From Photobacterium chitinilyticum (GTDB lineage: Bacteria; Pseudomonadota; Gammaproteobacteria; Enterobacterales; Vibrionaceae): a stretch of DNA of 64,000 nucleotides. Below, in pieces: positions 33,103 to 43,188 of the stretch (its first letter is position 1; each line of letters starts with the position of its first letter). The notes beneath the pieces were generated by a model, which was given only the letters and a program-made list of their open reading frames with translations, was not told the DNA's origin and searched no databases. A program made the position numbers and the translations under genes. Location: positions 910,711-974,710 of the forward strand of contig NZ_RJLM01000001.1 in the NCBI RefSeq assembly GCF_004104355.1, given 5' to 3'.

Positions 33103-33837
33103 TTACCACATTTCCCACTGAACGGCTTCAATTTCATTCTCTACACTGTCTGGCAGTGCGCTGAAGAAATCTAGCTGGGTTAGCTGCTCAATTTCATCAA
33201 CTGTTGTGATGAACCCTGAAAGCTCAGAAGATGACACCTTGCGGTGCGGAACGATGAAAGCAATTGCATCGTTGTAGGCTGGATCCAGAATAACTTTATA
33301 GAAGCTATTTGGAATATATACACCATTGCCAATATAGGTTTCATTACCGTCCCATATCGGGCCAGAGATGACATATAGTTCATCATAGGTATTGGCCCAC
33401 TCGCGCACTTTTTCTTCAAGGGCTTTCCAGCCTCCGCGGTTAAAACCCGGTAGTTGAGGAGCCATGTTAGACATCAGAAAACTTTGCTGCATTGACTCTT
33501 GCGAGAAATCCATGGTGCCAGAAGGAGCTAGGTGGCCACGGTCATAGCCAGTTTTCGTGTAATCACTGCTTTTTGCACGATAGGCGGTTGGAATTTCAGC
33601 ATCAGTACGGAAGCTGTTAGAGCGTTCGTAGAAGGCATTCACGCTTTCTTCGGTGATGTGATACGCCACCCAATTAGAAACTTTGTTCTGGTAGTTGTAA
33701 CCTGCGGCATAACCATCCCTGCAGAGGATCTGATCGCTTTGATTCGGTGTACCAACATCTAGGTGTTGATTACAGGTTGCCGCTGCGGCCGATGTCGAAA
33801 GAGCAAGGCTTATTATCGCGAAAAGGATGTGTTTCAT
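33103..33837 (-). CDS. secreted DNA/RNA non-specific endonuclease
   Basis: This 244-residue protein has a signal peptide (ending STSAAAA) and the NUC (Serratia nuclease) fold. The motif YDRGHLAPS contains the catalytic His of the DRGH signature, and MSNMAPQLPGFNRGGW provides the metal-binding Asn region. It should be exported and digest extracellular or periplasmic DNA and RNA. No inhibitor gene is adjacent, consistent with export before activation. A hairpin terminator follows its stop at 33062-33085. Confidence 0.88.
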   Translation of the reverse strand: MKHILFAIISLALSTSAAAATCNQHLDVGTPNQSDQILCRDGYAAGYNYQNKVSNWVAYHITEESVNAFYERSNSFRTDAEIPTAYRAKSSDYTKTGYDRGHLAPSGTMDFSQESMQQSFLMSNMAPQLPGFNRGGWKALEEKVREWANTYDELYVISGPIWDGNETYIGNGVYIPNSFYKVILDPAYNDAIAFIVPHRKVSSSELSGFITTVDEIEQLTQLDFFSALPDSVENEIEAVQWEMW

Positions 33838-34103
33838 TATTTTGTCGTCCTTATTGTTTGTATTTATAGGACGAAAGATATTATTAGCCTGGCGAATGAA
33901 ACTGTATTGATAAATAGATAAATTGTGACTAGTGTTTTAATCGAGTTAATAGCGTGGGATATAAAGCACTTTATCAACAATATTAATCACTTAGAGCAAT
34001 GATTATTGAGTGACTTACATGAAGTGTTGAAACTGAGATATTAATCGACTAATACAAAGAAGGCATCAGAGAGGAGGGGACAGTGAATATAAATTTTAGG
34101 TAC

Positions 34104-34131
34104 AAAAAAGGGCATCCTAAGACACCCTTTC
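34104..34131 (-). terminator. terminator after first cold-shock gene
   Basis: Imperfect stem with AAAGGG / CCCTTT and wobble pairs, followed on the minus strand by a T-run. Confidence 0.7.
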
Positions 34132-34158
34132 TTCAAAGCTTAAACGCTTGGTATCAAA

Positions 34159-34368
34159 TTAGATACGCTCAACGTTAGCAGCTTGAGGACCTTTCTGACC
34201 TTGTTCAACGTCGAAAGATACTTTCTGGCCTTCAGCTAGAGATTTGAAACCGTCACCAGCGATAGCACGGAAATGAACGAATACGTCAGCGCCGCCATTG
34301 TCCTGAGTGATAAAACCAAAACCTTTCTCGTCGTTAAACCACTTAACAATACCAGTTGCTTTAGACAT
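34159..34368 (-). CDS. CspA-family cold-shock protein 1
   Basis: This 69-residue OB-fold nucleic-acid chaperone has RNP1 KGFGFIT and RNP2 VFVHF. AGGAGACATGTC precedes its ATG. It binds single-stranded RNA/DNA and melts RNA structures in the cytoplasm. It is a close paralogue of the gene at 34781. The 412-bp space upstream fits a long structured 5' leader as in csp genes. Confidence 0.93.
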   Translation of the reverse strand: MSKATGIVKWFNDEKGFGFITQDNGGADVFVHFRAIAGDGFKSLAEGQKVSFDVEQGQKGPQAANVERI

Positions 34369-34780
34369 GACATGTCTCCTGAAAAAAAATTAAAATTACG
34401 CTTTTTGCGTACTTAAGCCAACATAATGTATTACTTATGGACAAAAGAATAATGAAGCTCTTCAGGACAACTGCGCTTTTTGCAAAGCGGTGGAACGAAG
34501 TTTTCTATTTCAATTTGTTGCATAAATAGGTCTGCATTACAGGCCGGAGACTATTAAGCCATAAGGGATAGGTCAGGGCAAGCAATTACTTTAAGTTTTA
34601 AGTGCTTATCGAAGAAAATGTGATATCGGTATCATTCGTGCGTAGGATAATCTCTGGTTTTTACAATGTGTTAGTGACAAATGACTTGATAGCGGGGGAA
34701 AAAGAAAATTATATAAAAACAAATTGCACAGATTAAAAAAGGGCCAAATAGCCCTTTTACTTGCATAAGTAGAAGATAGA
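34369..34780 (-). other. csp 5' leader and intergenic space
   Basis: A 412-bp non-coding stretch between the two cold-shock genes. It probably contains the promoter and leader of csp 1 and the terminator of csp 2 (AAAAGGGC / GCCCTTTT at 34737-34758). Confidence 0.5.
34735..34758 (-). terminator. terminator after second cold-shock gene
   Basis: AAAAGGGC / GCCCTTTT with a 6-nt loop; on the minus strand it ends csp 2. Confidence 0.75.
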
Positions 34781-34990
34781 TTAGATCTTTTCTACGTTTG
34801 CCGCTTGTAAGCCTTTTGGACCTTGCTCTGTTTCATAAGCCACTTTTTGGCCTTCAGCAAGTGTTTTGAATCCGTCGCCAGTGATAGCACGGAAATGAAC
34901 GAATACGTCAGCACCGCCGTTATCTTGAGTGATAAAACCGAAACCCTTTTCTTCATTGAACCACTTAACGGTACCTGTTGCTTTAGACAT
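34781..34990 (-). CDS. CspA-family cold-shock protein 2
   Basis: This 69-residue paralogue differs from csp 1 at about 12 positions, mainly after residue 40 ([19 protein letters not shown]). The same RNP1 and RNP2 motifs are present. AGGAGACAAC precedes the ATG. It has its own leader and terminator, so the two are separately transcribed. Confidence 0.93.
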   Translation of the reverse strand: MSKATGTVKWFNEEKGFGFITQDNGGADVFVHFRAITGDGFKTLAEGQKVAYETEQGPKGLQAANVEKI

Positions 34991-35469
34991 GTTGTCTCCT
35001 GAATTTCTACATCAACAATAAGCGCCAATAACTATTTAACTTTGGTGACAATTGAAACAGATTGCTTCAGTACAACATTCTTAAACAAGAGCCTATACAT
35101 GAAGAGTTTTCGTTACATTGTTGCATCATTGCCAAACACTACTGGTCTAATGAAAGAGTAGGCACTGATATGCTAATTGCAAATAGTTAAGTGATAAATT
35201 TGTGGTCCGATTCACAGGATTTAGCTGAAATCGGGACCTCGTTCTCAATCAATAGACAGATGAATTAAAAGCGTTTTCTTACGTTTGAGACATTGCGCAT
35301 ATTGTAACGATAAGTGGGAATGATGAAGTTTTCCTACCTAGCACTTTGCTGCATTAAATCAAAGAATCGTTGATAATTTTTTTCTGTTGGTAATGTGACT
35401 TGAGTAACAACATATTTTTCTGTTATAACAAAGTCAGTTAGGCTTTGTAGATTCATAAAAGGACAAATA
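34991..35469. other. gap without gene
   Basis: 479 bp between csp 2 and the divergent yeeX. It should hold both promoters; I see no RNA gene or other clear element. Confidence 0.4.
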
Positions 35470-35775
35470 ATGAACACTATCCTAGAGCTTGTTCGCCAGA
35501 CACGCCGCAAAAACAAACTGAAACGTGAAATCCTGGATAACGATCGTAAGGTCCGTGATAACCGCAAGCGTGTTGAGCTGCTAGAAAACCTGCTTGATTA
35601 CATCAAAGCAGACATGACTCACGATCAAATCGTTGAAATCGTAGAGAATATGAAAGGCGACTACGAAGATCGCGTTGATGATCACATTATCATCAGTGCC
35701 GAGCTATCTAAAGAGCGTCGCGAAGTGAGCAAGAACGTTAAAGATCTGAAGAAAACAGAGATTGCTAAGCACTAA
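35470..35775 (+). CDS. yeeX: DUF496 protein
   Basis: This 101-residue charged, coiled-coil protein begins [20 protein letters not shown] and is typical of the DUF496/YeeX family, conserved in enterobacteria and vibrios. Function unknown. A terminator follows at 35793. Confidence 0.9.
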   Translation: MNTILELVRQTRRKNKLKREILDNDRKVRDNRKRVELLENLLDYIKADMTHDQIVEIVENMKGDYEDRVDDHIIISAELSKERREVSKNVKDLKKTEIAKH

Positions 35776-35792
35776 TTTCTGCTGGTCAATTT

Positions 35793-35822
35793 GAAAGGCT
35801 CGACTTAGGTCGGGCTTTTTTT
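35793..35822 (+). terminator. terminator after yeeX
   Basis: AAAGGCTCGAC / GTCGGGCTTT with one wobble, followed by TTTTTTT. Confidence 0.8.
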
Positions 35823-35856
35823 GTATCGGTCAATAGGTACATCTGTATTGGTAGCT

Positions 35857-36219
35857 TTAGGTGGTGTTATTACCAGCTGGTGATCGCATCAAGTTATCAA
35901 CGCAGAATACTAAAAACTCTCCGTGCGCCATACGATCACTCAGCTCATTGATCATCTCGTCACTGGATTTATGGTGCTGAAGTGGGTTGGGGCAAAGCTG
36001 GCGATATAACCGATGTAAATTAAAGCGATAACCCCACCTATTACAGTGGGTTCGTAGTAACCGGTCTGCCCAGTACTTGTTTTTATACTGCTCTTTTGCG
36101 AGACCCAGATCGCCGTCTACTGCCCGGTGGACAGGAGCGATGACATAACAGAACCCCACAGCGTCAACCAGTAGTGTTTGATTGAATTTGGCGCTGGTTA
36201 GTGAAGTATCAAAGTGCAC
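35857..36219 (-). CDS. hypothetical 120-aa protein beside the T6SS kinase
   Basis: The protein starts at GTG 36219 after AGGGAG. It is rich in Arg, His and Tyr (HCNRWGYRFNLHRLYRQL), with no recognised domain, signal peptide or membrane segment. It lies 68 bp downstream of the kinase gene on the same strand, so it may belong to the same unit. Function unknown. Confidence 0.6.
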   Translation of the reverse strand: MHFDTSLTSAKFNQTLLVDAVGFCYVIAPVHRAVDGDLGLAKEQYKNKYWADRLLRTHCNRWGYRFNLHRLYRQLCPNPLQHHKSSDEMINELSDRMAHGEFLVFCVDNLMRSPAGNNTT

Positions 36220-36287
36220 GGTCGAATCTCCCTAAAGCCCGCATATAAGTCCCTTAATATCTTGTTTAGTGAAACAATGTTCGAGCG

Positions 36288-38354
36288 TTAATATGCCGAG
36301 CGTGCTTTTTCAACTTCTGTAAATAGGTTGTTGGCCTTTTTCATTACCATGTTCGCTGTGCGTACTTTATTGGCCTTGAGGAGATTTTCTGAAAAGTCTA
36401 GGTACTGGGTAGCCAACGAAAGGCGCATTTGAATGAGATGAGAGAAGTCATTCGGCAAGTTTCCGGCAAGGGTTTCTACGTCTTTGTTCAAGGAGTCTAG
36501 CTGTGTGACGTTTTTGATTTTGCTGAGTTTTTCATTTAATTCATCAAAGCTGTTTTTATAATACAGAGCGGCGGCTTTGTATGGAAACTCAGGGGTATAA
36601 CCTTCATTGAGTTGGGCTTGATAGTCAGCCAGGATCTGAATCGAACCCTTCAATTTTTTTCCTGATGCCAGTAATTCCTGTTGAGTCGGGCTGTTAGCAA
36701 ATATTAATTCACCAACATTGATTAGCTGTTTGAGGGCTAATAAATCGAGCATTTTAGTGGCATGATCAAAAGCGCTTGAAAAAGTCTCGTGAGCTTTGGC
36801 TGTCGGCTTAAACTGGTAGTTCCTTTTCACTAACGTCAAATCGGCAAGGAGCTGGTGAATATCAGTATTATCAGATGGCTGATATTGCCCTTTTTCTAGT
36901 GCTGCGTTGAGCCGCTGTACTAGCATTTCAACAGTGGATTGCCAACTGGTACTAATATCTTCTGAGATTGCCTGTAATGTTTTTGAATCTGGATAGAGAG
37001 CCTGTGCCGCCAGGAGTTCTTTTTCTACAGCATAATAGTCAGGATAGCGTTCTTTTCGATTATTTAGGATTGTATTAATACGATGTTCATATATCGTCAG
37101 CACTTGTTGCTGCTTGTGGCGAAGTAGGCCATCGATCAACAAAGGCTTCTGCTTGGATAAAGTAGGAATCACAGTAAGGAGCTCGGAAGCCGAGAGCTTG
37201 GTGAGTTTTTGAACATCCAGGACGGTTTGCTTAGATTGTTGTAAGTTGGCGGAAAGCTGTTCAATTTTAATATTATTTTGTTGGTAACCATATCCGATAG
37301 TAACGGCAACACAGCATGCCGCGACCAAGGCAGTAACAACAGGGCCGAAGTGGATATTGATACGTTTGTCCAGATCTGAGAAACTTTCCAGCCGAGAATC
37401 AGCCTGAAAATGTAGCCCTTGGCGAAGAATGTACCATTTGTAGGGGCTTAAATGCCGAGGTTTTTTTGCTTTCATTTGGGACTTTTGCGCAAGATCGGCA
37501 GGTTTGCGCATAAAGGGGTGCTGACTGGTTAATAGCTCATAGGCGATGGCGCTAAAGGCAAAAATATCATCTTTTGCCTCAGGTTCTTTACCCTGTAATA
37601 GGTTGGGCGACGCGTAAGTTGGGGTATAACCGCTTAGTGCATTGGTTTCATTTTGAACTTCTGTCGAGTAATCGTCAGCATGTAGATTAAATGCTCTGGA
37701 TACACCAAAGTCGAATAGCTTAATTGTTCCGTCACGGGTTAGCATTATATTGCTTGGCTTCAAGTCGGCGTGTACGACCCCTTGGCTGTGGGCATACTTG
37801 AGTGCCGCAATTACCTGATTAAGAACTTTGGCCGCGCTTTTGTAATTTAACCCGTTCGGGCGGGAGCGACGGATAACTTCTTCGAGCGTTTCGCCATCGA
37901 GCCATTCCATAACGAGGTAGTGGGCTTGCTTTTCGCCACCAAAATCATAGACACGGATAATATTGGGATGGCTTAGCTGCTGGGTTTTTTGTGCCTCACG
38001 AATGAGTATTTTGGCGGCGCCGGGTTGGTTTAGATACTCCCTTTGTAATATTTTGAGTGCCACATAGGGAGCGGAACTTCCTGATGCTTCTAATAATAAA
38101 TCGGTTGCCTGATAGACATCACACATCCCGCCGTGGCCAATAAGCGCTTCAATTCTGTATCGGCCCTTAATAATATTTCCTTTAAGGGAGATGTTATTTG
38201 ATATTGCTGGTGATTGTGAAGAGGATAAATCTCCTGTTTGCCGTGTAGTTCTGGTTGACACACGTGTTTTATCGGACGCTGAGTTATCTGCACCTTGCTG
38301 GTCTGTTACCGCATCTTTTATTTTAGAAATGTTAATTTTATCAGTGTTTTCCAT
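36288..38354 (-). CDS. ppkA: PpkA-like Ser/Thr kinase of the T6SS
   Basis: This 688-residue protein has a eukaryotic-type kinase domain (residues about 66-330). The G-loop is IGHGGMCDVY, followed by V-A-L-K, HADLKPSNIML for the catalytic loop, and KLFDFGVS. One membrane helix follows (VTALVAACCVAVTIGYG), then a coiled-coil periplasmic part. PpkA phosphorylates the FHA protein to activate T6SS assembly, opposed by PppA. ATG 38354 is preferred to the TTG at 38375, as TGGGGA precedes it. It is transcribed away from the fha-tss operon. Confidence 0.85.
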   Translation of the reverse strand: MENTDKINISKIKDAVTDQQGADNSASDKTRVSTRTTRQTGDLSSSQSPAISNNISLKGNIIKGRYRIEALIGHGGMCDVYQATDLLLEASGSSAPYVALKILQREYLNQPGAAKILIREAQKTQQLSHPNIIRVYDFGGEKQAHYLVMEWLDGETLEEVIRRSRPNGLNYKSAAKVLNQVIAALKYAHSQGVVHADLKPSNIMLTRDGTIKLFDFGVSRAFNLHADDYSTEVQNETNALSGYTPTYASPNLLQGKEPEAKDDIFAFSAIAYELLTSQHPFMRKPADLAQKSQMKAKKPRHLSPYKWYILRQGLHFQADSRLESFSDLDKRINIHFGPVVTALVAACCVAVTIGYGYQQNNIKIEQLSANLQQSKQTVLDVQKLTKLSASELLTVIPTLSKQKPLLIDGLLRHKQQQVLTIYEHRINTILNNRKERYPDYYAVEKELLAAQALYPDSKTLQAISEDISTSWQSTVEMLVQRLNAALEKGQYQPSDNTDIHQLLADLTLVKRNYQFKPTAKAHETFSSAFDHATKMLDLLALKQLINVGELIFANSPTQQELLASGKKLKGSIQILADYQAQLNEGYTPEFPYKAAALYYKNSFDELNEKLSKIKNVTQLDSLNKDVETLAGNLPNDFSHLIQMRLSLATQYLDFSENLLKANKVRTANMVMKKANNLFTEVEKARSAY

Positions 38355-38665
38355 GTCGATGATTTCCCCACACAATCTATTTCAGCCGTTGTATGGCGTC
38401 CTGAATAACAATGAAACTATTATCTTCCTATTTGATAATAAGAGGAATGCGGTGAAGTACTGAGTTATTCACACTCAATGCAACAGTGTTGAACTTGATT
38501 TTATGATGTGTGTGGAATAAATAAAATTGAGTAAAAACCTCTCGTTGCTATTTCAAAAGGTTATTTTTAGTATCGCGGTAAAGAAACGCTTTATAGTGGC
38601 ATGACACTTAAATTACAAATCTGTTTTTACGTTTTGTTTTAAATTAGTTTTATCAATATATTTTA
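38355..38665 (+). promoter_or_regulatory. divergent kinase/T6SS promoter region
   Basis: About 310 bp should contain both the kinase and the T6SS operon promoters. TGGCATGACACTTAAA at 38597-38612 matches the -24 half of a sigma-54 promoter, but the -12 GC is replaced by AA, so I do not call it. Confidence 0.4.
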
Positions 38666-38683
38666 ATGGTTGGCAGTTTTGCT

Positions 38684-40000
38684 ATGGAAATAACATTTTC
38701 GGTTGTGAGTTATCATCGCTTCACTTCAGATTTTGAATCGAAAAAGACTTTGTTGTTTAATGATAAACAACAAACGTTTGTTATCGGGCGCTCTGAACAG
38801 TGTGATTGGTTCCTTCCGGATCCTGAACGTGTTATATCAAGTAAGCATGCTTATATTGAGAAGCAGGGAGAGAAACTGGTAATTGTTGATATGTCTACCA
38901 ACGGTGTATTTATTAACAGATCAGTTAAACCATTAGGGAGAAAAACCGTTCATATCCTTGCTGATGGTGATTGTATTGCATTTGGTGATTATGAAATAGA
39001 TGTGTTAATTAATCATATTCACGTTACTGCTCCGAATGAAAAATTGAGCTTTGGAAATAAAAAGTTTCAGGATGATTGTGACTTTGGTATTTCTACCAGT
39101 GAATTAAGTCGTTTAAGTCAATCTAATGAAAGCCATTTTGAAAACTCAGAGATGGCAAGTTCGTTAACCGTATTTTCTACTCACGCCGAAGACAGTTTTA
39201 TCGCGCCTTCTACTGAAGCACCGCTGCCGGAGTTACTTCATGACTTGCCTATTCCTGAAGATTGGAGCGCTATGTTAACGACGGAGCCCGTAGAGCTGCA
39301 ATCAGGTGTTCTCGCATTGAACCAGCCAGAGAGGCGCCATGAAGATGCCTTTGAGGATGGCCTATTGGCGAATAATAGTCGGTCTACTAATGAGGTGAAC
39401 TGTGGGCCCGATGATATGCCTGATGGCTTAGATGCTTTTATCCGTGGACTTGGCATTAGTCAGGGCATGATCTCACCAGAAACTGATGAACAATGGTGGT
39501 ATGAGTTGGGTGTTTCAATGCAGTACCTGATGACCGGACTTATGGACTCTTTGCATCAGCGTGCAGCATTTAAGCAAACCAGCCGTTTGAATCAGACACA
39601 CTTTAAACGCCAAGAAAACAATCCATTGAAATTTTCTGCCACGCTCGAAGATGCCATTCATAATTTATTCAGCCGGAAAAGTACTAGCTTTTTACCACCG
39701 GAACAAGCAATCAAAGAAGCTTTTCTGGATATAGAAAAACATGAGAAAGCATTGCTGGCTGGAGTAGATGGTGCGGTGGGAGGAATAATGAAAACACTTT
39801 CTCCAGAATCCATTGTAGAGATAGGCGCCGATCAAAATGTATGGTTTCGATTTTCTCCGGGTAGTTCAAAGATAAAAAGTTGGAATGCATACGAAGCAAT
39901 GTACAGGCGCCTTGAAAATGATCTTGAAAATTCGAGTGAAATTTATTGTTGGGATGATTTTGTTAAATCATATGAAGCAAGTTTACGAGAGGTTAAATAA
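38684..40000 (+). CDS. fha: T6SS FHA-domain protein
   Basis: This 438-residue protein has an N-terminal FHA domain (residues about 22-95) with IGRSEQCDW, SSKHAYIEK and DMSTNGVFIN, the phosphothreonine-binding residues R, S, H and N. A variable region follows, then the C-terminal helical domain common to T6SS FHA (TagH/ImpI/VasC) proteins. It should be the PpkA substrate that promotes T6SS assembly. It is the first gene of the T6SS operon. The start could be 38666, as neither ATG has a good ribosome-binding site. Its stop overlaps tssJ by one base. Confidence 0.85.
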   Translation: MEITFSVVSYHRFTSDFESKKTLLFNDKQQTFVIGRSEQCDWFLPDPERVISSKHAYIEKQGEKLVIVDMSTNGVFINRSVKPLGRKTVHILADGDCIAFGDYEIDVLINHIHVTAPNEKLSFGNKKFQDDCDFGISTSELSRLSQSNESHFENSEMASSLTVFSTHAEDSFIAPSTEAPLPELLHDLPIPEDWSAMLTTEPVELQSGVLALNQPERRHEDAFEDGLLANNSRSTNEVNCGPDDMPDGLDAFIRGLGISQGMISPETDEQWWYELGVSMQYLMTGLMDSLHQRAAFKQTSRLNQTHFKRQENNPLKFSATLEDAIHNLFSRKSTSFLPPEQAIKEAFLDIEKHEKALLAGVDGAVGGIMKTLSPESIVEIGADQNVWFRFSPGSSKIKSWNAYEAMYRRLENDLENSSEIYCWDDFVKSYEASLREVK

Positions 40001-40470
40001 TGAATTTGTTGAAAACAATAAAGTGTAAGTTGATGTTTGTAACTGTTCTCTTATTATTTGTTAATGCCTGTACAGTTGCAAACTATGTTGTTCCTGCTTA
40101 TACAATACTAAAATTTGATGTTTCTCATGATGTAAATCCCGACTTGAAAGGCAGATCATCACCCGTAGTGGTTAAAGTATTTGAATTGTCTTCAAAAACA
40201 ATATTTGAGACTCGGGATTTCTTTGCATTATATGACGATCCGGAAAATTATCTTGGCCCTGACTTGATTTTGAAAAATGAGTTTGAACTCGCTCCTGGCT
40301 CTGAACATAAATATGAACTGAGCTTGGCTCCGGGAAGTCGTTATGCGGGTATTTTAGTGGCATATCGAGATATCGAAAATGCGCGTTGGCGTGAAGTTGT
40401 TGAAATCGATTCAAGTGAATATCGAACAGTACACATCAATGTTGGTGAGCTAGCGGTATTTATAAAATAG
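40000..40470 (+). CDS. tssJ: T6SS outer-membrane lipoprotein TssJ
   Basis: This 156-residue lipoprotein has a signal ending FVNAC (lipobox) and the TssJ domain (SPVVVKVFELSSKTIFETRDF, LAPGSRYAGILVAYRD). It anchors in the outer membrane and holds the TssL-TssM base through its loop. The overlap TAATG couples it to fha. Confidence 0.93.
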   Translation: MNLLKTIKCKLMFVTVLLLFVNACTVANYVVPAYTILKFDVSHDVNPDLKGRSSPVVVKVFELSSKTIFETRDFFALYDDPENYLGPDLILKNEFELAPGSEHKYELSLAPGSRYAGILVAYRDIENARWREVVEIDSSEYRTVHINVGELAVFIK

Positions 40471-40507
40471 CCAATAACAACATTGCAGTTGCAAGGAATA
40501 TGCAAAT

Positions 40508-41833
40508 ATGAGCGATTATAGCCGAGTTGTCTGGAGCGAGGGGATGTTTCTGCGCCCACAGCATTTTCAACAGCAAGAGCGCTTCATGCTGAATGAACTG
40601 AATGAACTTGTTAGCCAAGCTTCTAGTTATTCATGGGGTTTTTTTGAGTTGACCGTAGATGAAGCTCTATTGAACCATGGCAAACTTGGATTCGAAAGCA
40701 TTTACGCTCGGATGCAAGATGGAAGTGCAATCATTAGTCCTAAGCGCGATGCATTACCTCTACCTCTTCAACTCGATAAAAGCGTTAGAGAACAAATTGT
40801 CTATCTGACTATCCCGATCGAACAGGTTGGCGGGATGAATATCGCAGCTTCCGACAGTTCACAGGTGACACGGTATCGTTTTGAAGATCATGAAGTCGCT
40901 GACTTTAATGTCGGAAGTGATGCGACGGATGTATTGCAGCTCGCTAAAGTAGCGCTTGAATTGAAGCTGTCCAGTGACAGCTTGTCTGGCTATGTCACGC
41001 TGCCAATTGCTCGCGTTATTGAAATAAATGATGAAGGAAGGGTGATCCTTGACGAAAAATATATCCCGCCATGCCTAAATGTTCAGCGTAATAGGGTTAT
41101 AAAACGATTCCTAACCGAGTTAAGTGGAATGGTCAAGCTACGGGCAGACAGTGTTGCCGGTCGGTTAAGCCAAGGACAGGGAACGGCAAGTTCAATCGCT
41201 GATTTTCTAATGCTTCAGTTACTGAATCGTTATCAACCTTTGCTAAATCATTTTGAAGTCACCGACGGCTTACATCCAGAAACGCTTTGCCGTTATTTAC
41301 TTTCAATGGCAGGAGAGTTGGCTACTTTTTCTGGCGATACCAAGCGCCCGCCTGAATTGCCGGTGTACCTACATGATGATCTAACAATGGTACTGGGCAA
41401 TCTCATGACAGTGTTAAATCAGTATATGAGCGCTGTTCTTGAACAAACGGCAATACAGCTACCTATCGAAGCGACAAAGTTTGGCATTCGTGTTGCTGCT
41501 GTTCCTGATAAAGGGCTGTTAGAGCGATCCATGTTCGTGCTTGCCGTCAAAGCGGATATTCCAAATGAAGAATTGCGCCGGCGGTTCCCGGCTCAAGTGA
41601 AAATTGGGCCGGTGGAACATATACGTGATTTGGTCAATAACCAGCTGCCAGGTATTGCGACGACTGCTTTGCCTGTGGCACCTCGGCAAATACCTTACCA
41701 TGCGGGTTATCACTATTTTCAATTAGATAAAAGTAACGACTATTGGCAACGATTGAGTGCCAGTGGCGGTATAGCTCTGCATTTGTCAGGGAAATATCCA
41801 GATTTAGATATGCAGTTATGGGCAATAAATTAA
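40508..41833 (+). CDS. tssK: T6SS baseplate protein TssK
   Basis: This 441-residue protein begins MSDYSRVVWSEGMFLRPQHFQQQERF, the classic TssK start. Trimeric TssK links the baseplate (TssFG-E) to the membrane complex (TssJLM). The length is normal. Confidence 0.96.
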   Translation: MSDYSRVVWSEGMFLRPQHFQQQERFMLNELNELVSQASSYSWGFFELTVDEALLNHGKLGFESIYARMQDGSAIISPKRDALPLPLQLDKSVREQIVYLTIPIEQVGGMNIAASDSSQVTRYRFEDHEVADFNVGSDATDVLQLAKVALELKLSSDSLSGYVTLPIARVIEINDEGRVILDEKYIPPCLNVQRNRVIKRFLTELSGMVKLRADSVAGRLSQGQGTASSIADFLMLQLLNRYQPLLNHFEVTDGLHPETLCRYLLSMAGELATFSGDTKRPPELPVYLHDDLTMVLGNLMTVLNQYMSAVLEQTAIQLPIEATKFGIRVAAVPDKGLLERSMFVLAVKADIPNEELRRRFPAQVKIGPVEHIRDLVNNQLPGIATTALPVAPRQIPYHAGYHYFQLDKSNDYWQRLSASGGIALHLSGKYPDLDMQLWAIN

Positions 41834-41863
41834 GAAAAAGAGTGTGGTTAAAGGATTAGGATA

Positions 41864-43171
41864 ATGTCAGAGGCAACGTTTATTAAACCTCGTCCAGGGG
41901 GGCGAGGCAAGACAGCTGAAGCCAAGAACGCGGCGAAGCCGGATCATGCCCATACTGCTGAACAAACCGTCGTGCTAACAAAGATTAAGACCGGTAATCA
42001 GTTTAGCGGGTTGATGCCTTTGGGTGATAACCCGCTGATCGAAGAGGCGGGATCGCTGTTATCTCTTGTTGGCCAAATTCGCTCTACCGCTGATCATAGT
42101 GATGTGTCTTTTTTTCAGCAGTGCTGTATTGATTTGGTACATGACTATGAGGCTCGGTTACGCCACTTATCGATAGCGAGTGAGAAAACTGAGGCAGCAA
42201 GATACTGTATTTGCTCTTTTATTGATGAAACAGTCCTAAATACCGTTTGGGGAGAGCAGTCCAATTGGTCGACAGAGAGTTTACTCTCAACGTTTCATGC
42301 AGAAACGTTTGGCGGTGAGTATTTTTATACCCTTCTGGATAGCGCACTGACCGAGCCACAAGCTAATTCGCAGTTACTCGAACTGCAGTACCTATGCTTG
42401 TCGTTGGGGTTTGTTGGCAAGATGCGCGTTGAAGAGCGTGGTATAGAGAAGCTTGAGACCTATCGTGAAAAAATTTATCAGGCTTTGCTTAGTCTTCAGG
42501 GCGAAGTGGAGACAGATCTCTCTCCTGCGTGGAGTGCTTCAGTTATACATGGCACGGAACCAAAAAATGGAATTCCTTTATGGGTACTTGTATCTGTGAT
42601 TGCTGCCATGACGCTGGCGATTTATATGGCGTTTAGCTACACAATTAATACCCAATCCAATCTGACTTTTAATGCGATAAATACCTTGGTCCGGTGGGAA
42701 CCGAAAGAAGCTATAGCACAGCCATCAAGCGCTCCAGACTCATTATATTTGCAGCAGCTATTGCAAAGCGAAGTTGAAAGAGGAGTGCTCGAGCTGGTCG
42801 AGTTGCCCGATCGTGTACGAGTCATTATTAAATCTAGCGAGTTATTTCTATCTGGTAGTGCCGAAGTGCAAGAGGCTTTAATTCCTTTGCTCTCTAAAGT
42901 TGCTAGGACGCTGGAGTCAACACGTGGTCGGATATTGATTACAGGCCATACCGATGATCAGCCTATTTTTACCAGCAGATACCCTTCGAATTGGCATCTG
43001 TCTTTAGCCAGAGCAACTGCAGTTGCCAATTCAATGGCATTGGGAACTGATCTACATGGTCGCTTATGGCCTGAAGGGTTAGGAGATTCAAAGCCAAGAA
43101 AACCGAACGACAGTCCTGACAATCGGGCGAGTAATCGTCGTGTTGAGATTGACTTACTGTATTTACAATAA
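41864..43171 (+). CDS. tssL: T6SS inner-membrane protein TssL with OmpA domain
   Basis: This 435-residue protein has an N-terminal cytoplasmic DotU-like domain (residues about 50-210; CSFIDETVLNTVWG, FHAETFGGEYFY) and a membrane helix near 228-248. Its C-terminal OmpA/MotB peptidoglycan-binding domain includes ILITGHTDDQPIF ... SLARATAVANSM and DNRASNRRVEIDL. This is the 'extended' TssL that anchors itself to the cell wall, so no separate TagL is needed. Confidence 0.95.
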   Translation: MSEATFIKPRPGGRGKTAEAKNAAKPDHAHTAEQTVVLTKIKTGNQFSGLMPLGDNPLIEEAGSLLSLVGQIRSTADHSDVSFFQQCCIDLVHDYEARLRHLSIASEKTEAARYCICSFIDETVLNTVWGEQSNWSTESLLSTFHAETFGGEYFYTLLDSALTEPQANSQLLELQYLCLSLGFVGKMRVEERGIEKLETYREKIYQALLSLQGEVETDLSPAWSASVIHGTEPKNGIPLWVLVSVIAAMTLAIYMAFSYTINTQSNLTFNAINTLVRWEPKEAIAQPSSAPDSLYLQQLLQSEVERGVLELVELPDRVRVIIKSSELFLSGSAEVQEALIPLLSKVARTLESTRGRILITGHTDDQPIFTSRYPSNWHLSLARATAVANSMALGTDLHGRLWPEGLGDSKPRKPNDSPDNRASNRRVEIDLLYLQ

Positions 43172-43188
43172 AGGATTGGTCAGTACTA

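Noticed and set aside
38597-38612. Sigma-54 promoter-like sequence before the T6SS operon
   Set aside because: The -24 part (TGGCATG) fits but the -12 GC is replaced by AA, and no bEBP (VasH-like) gene is in the window.
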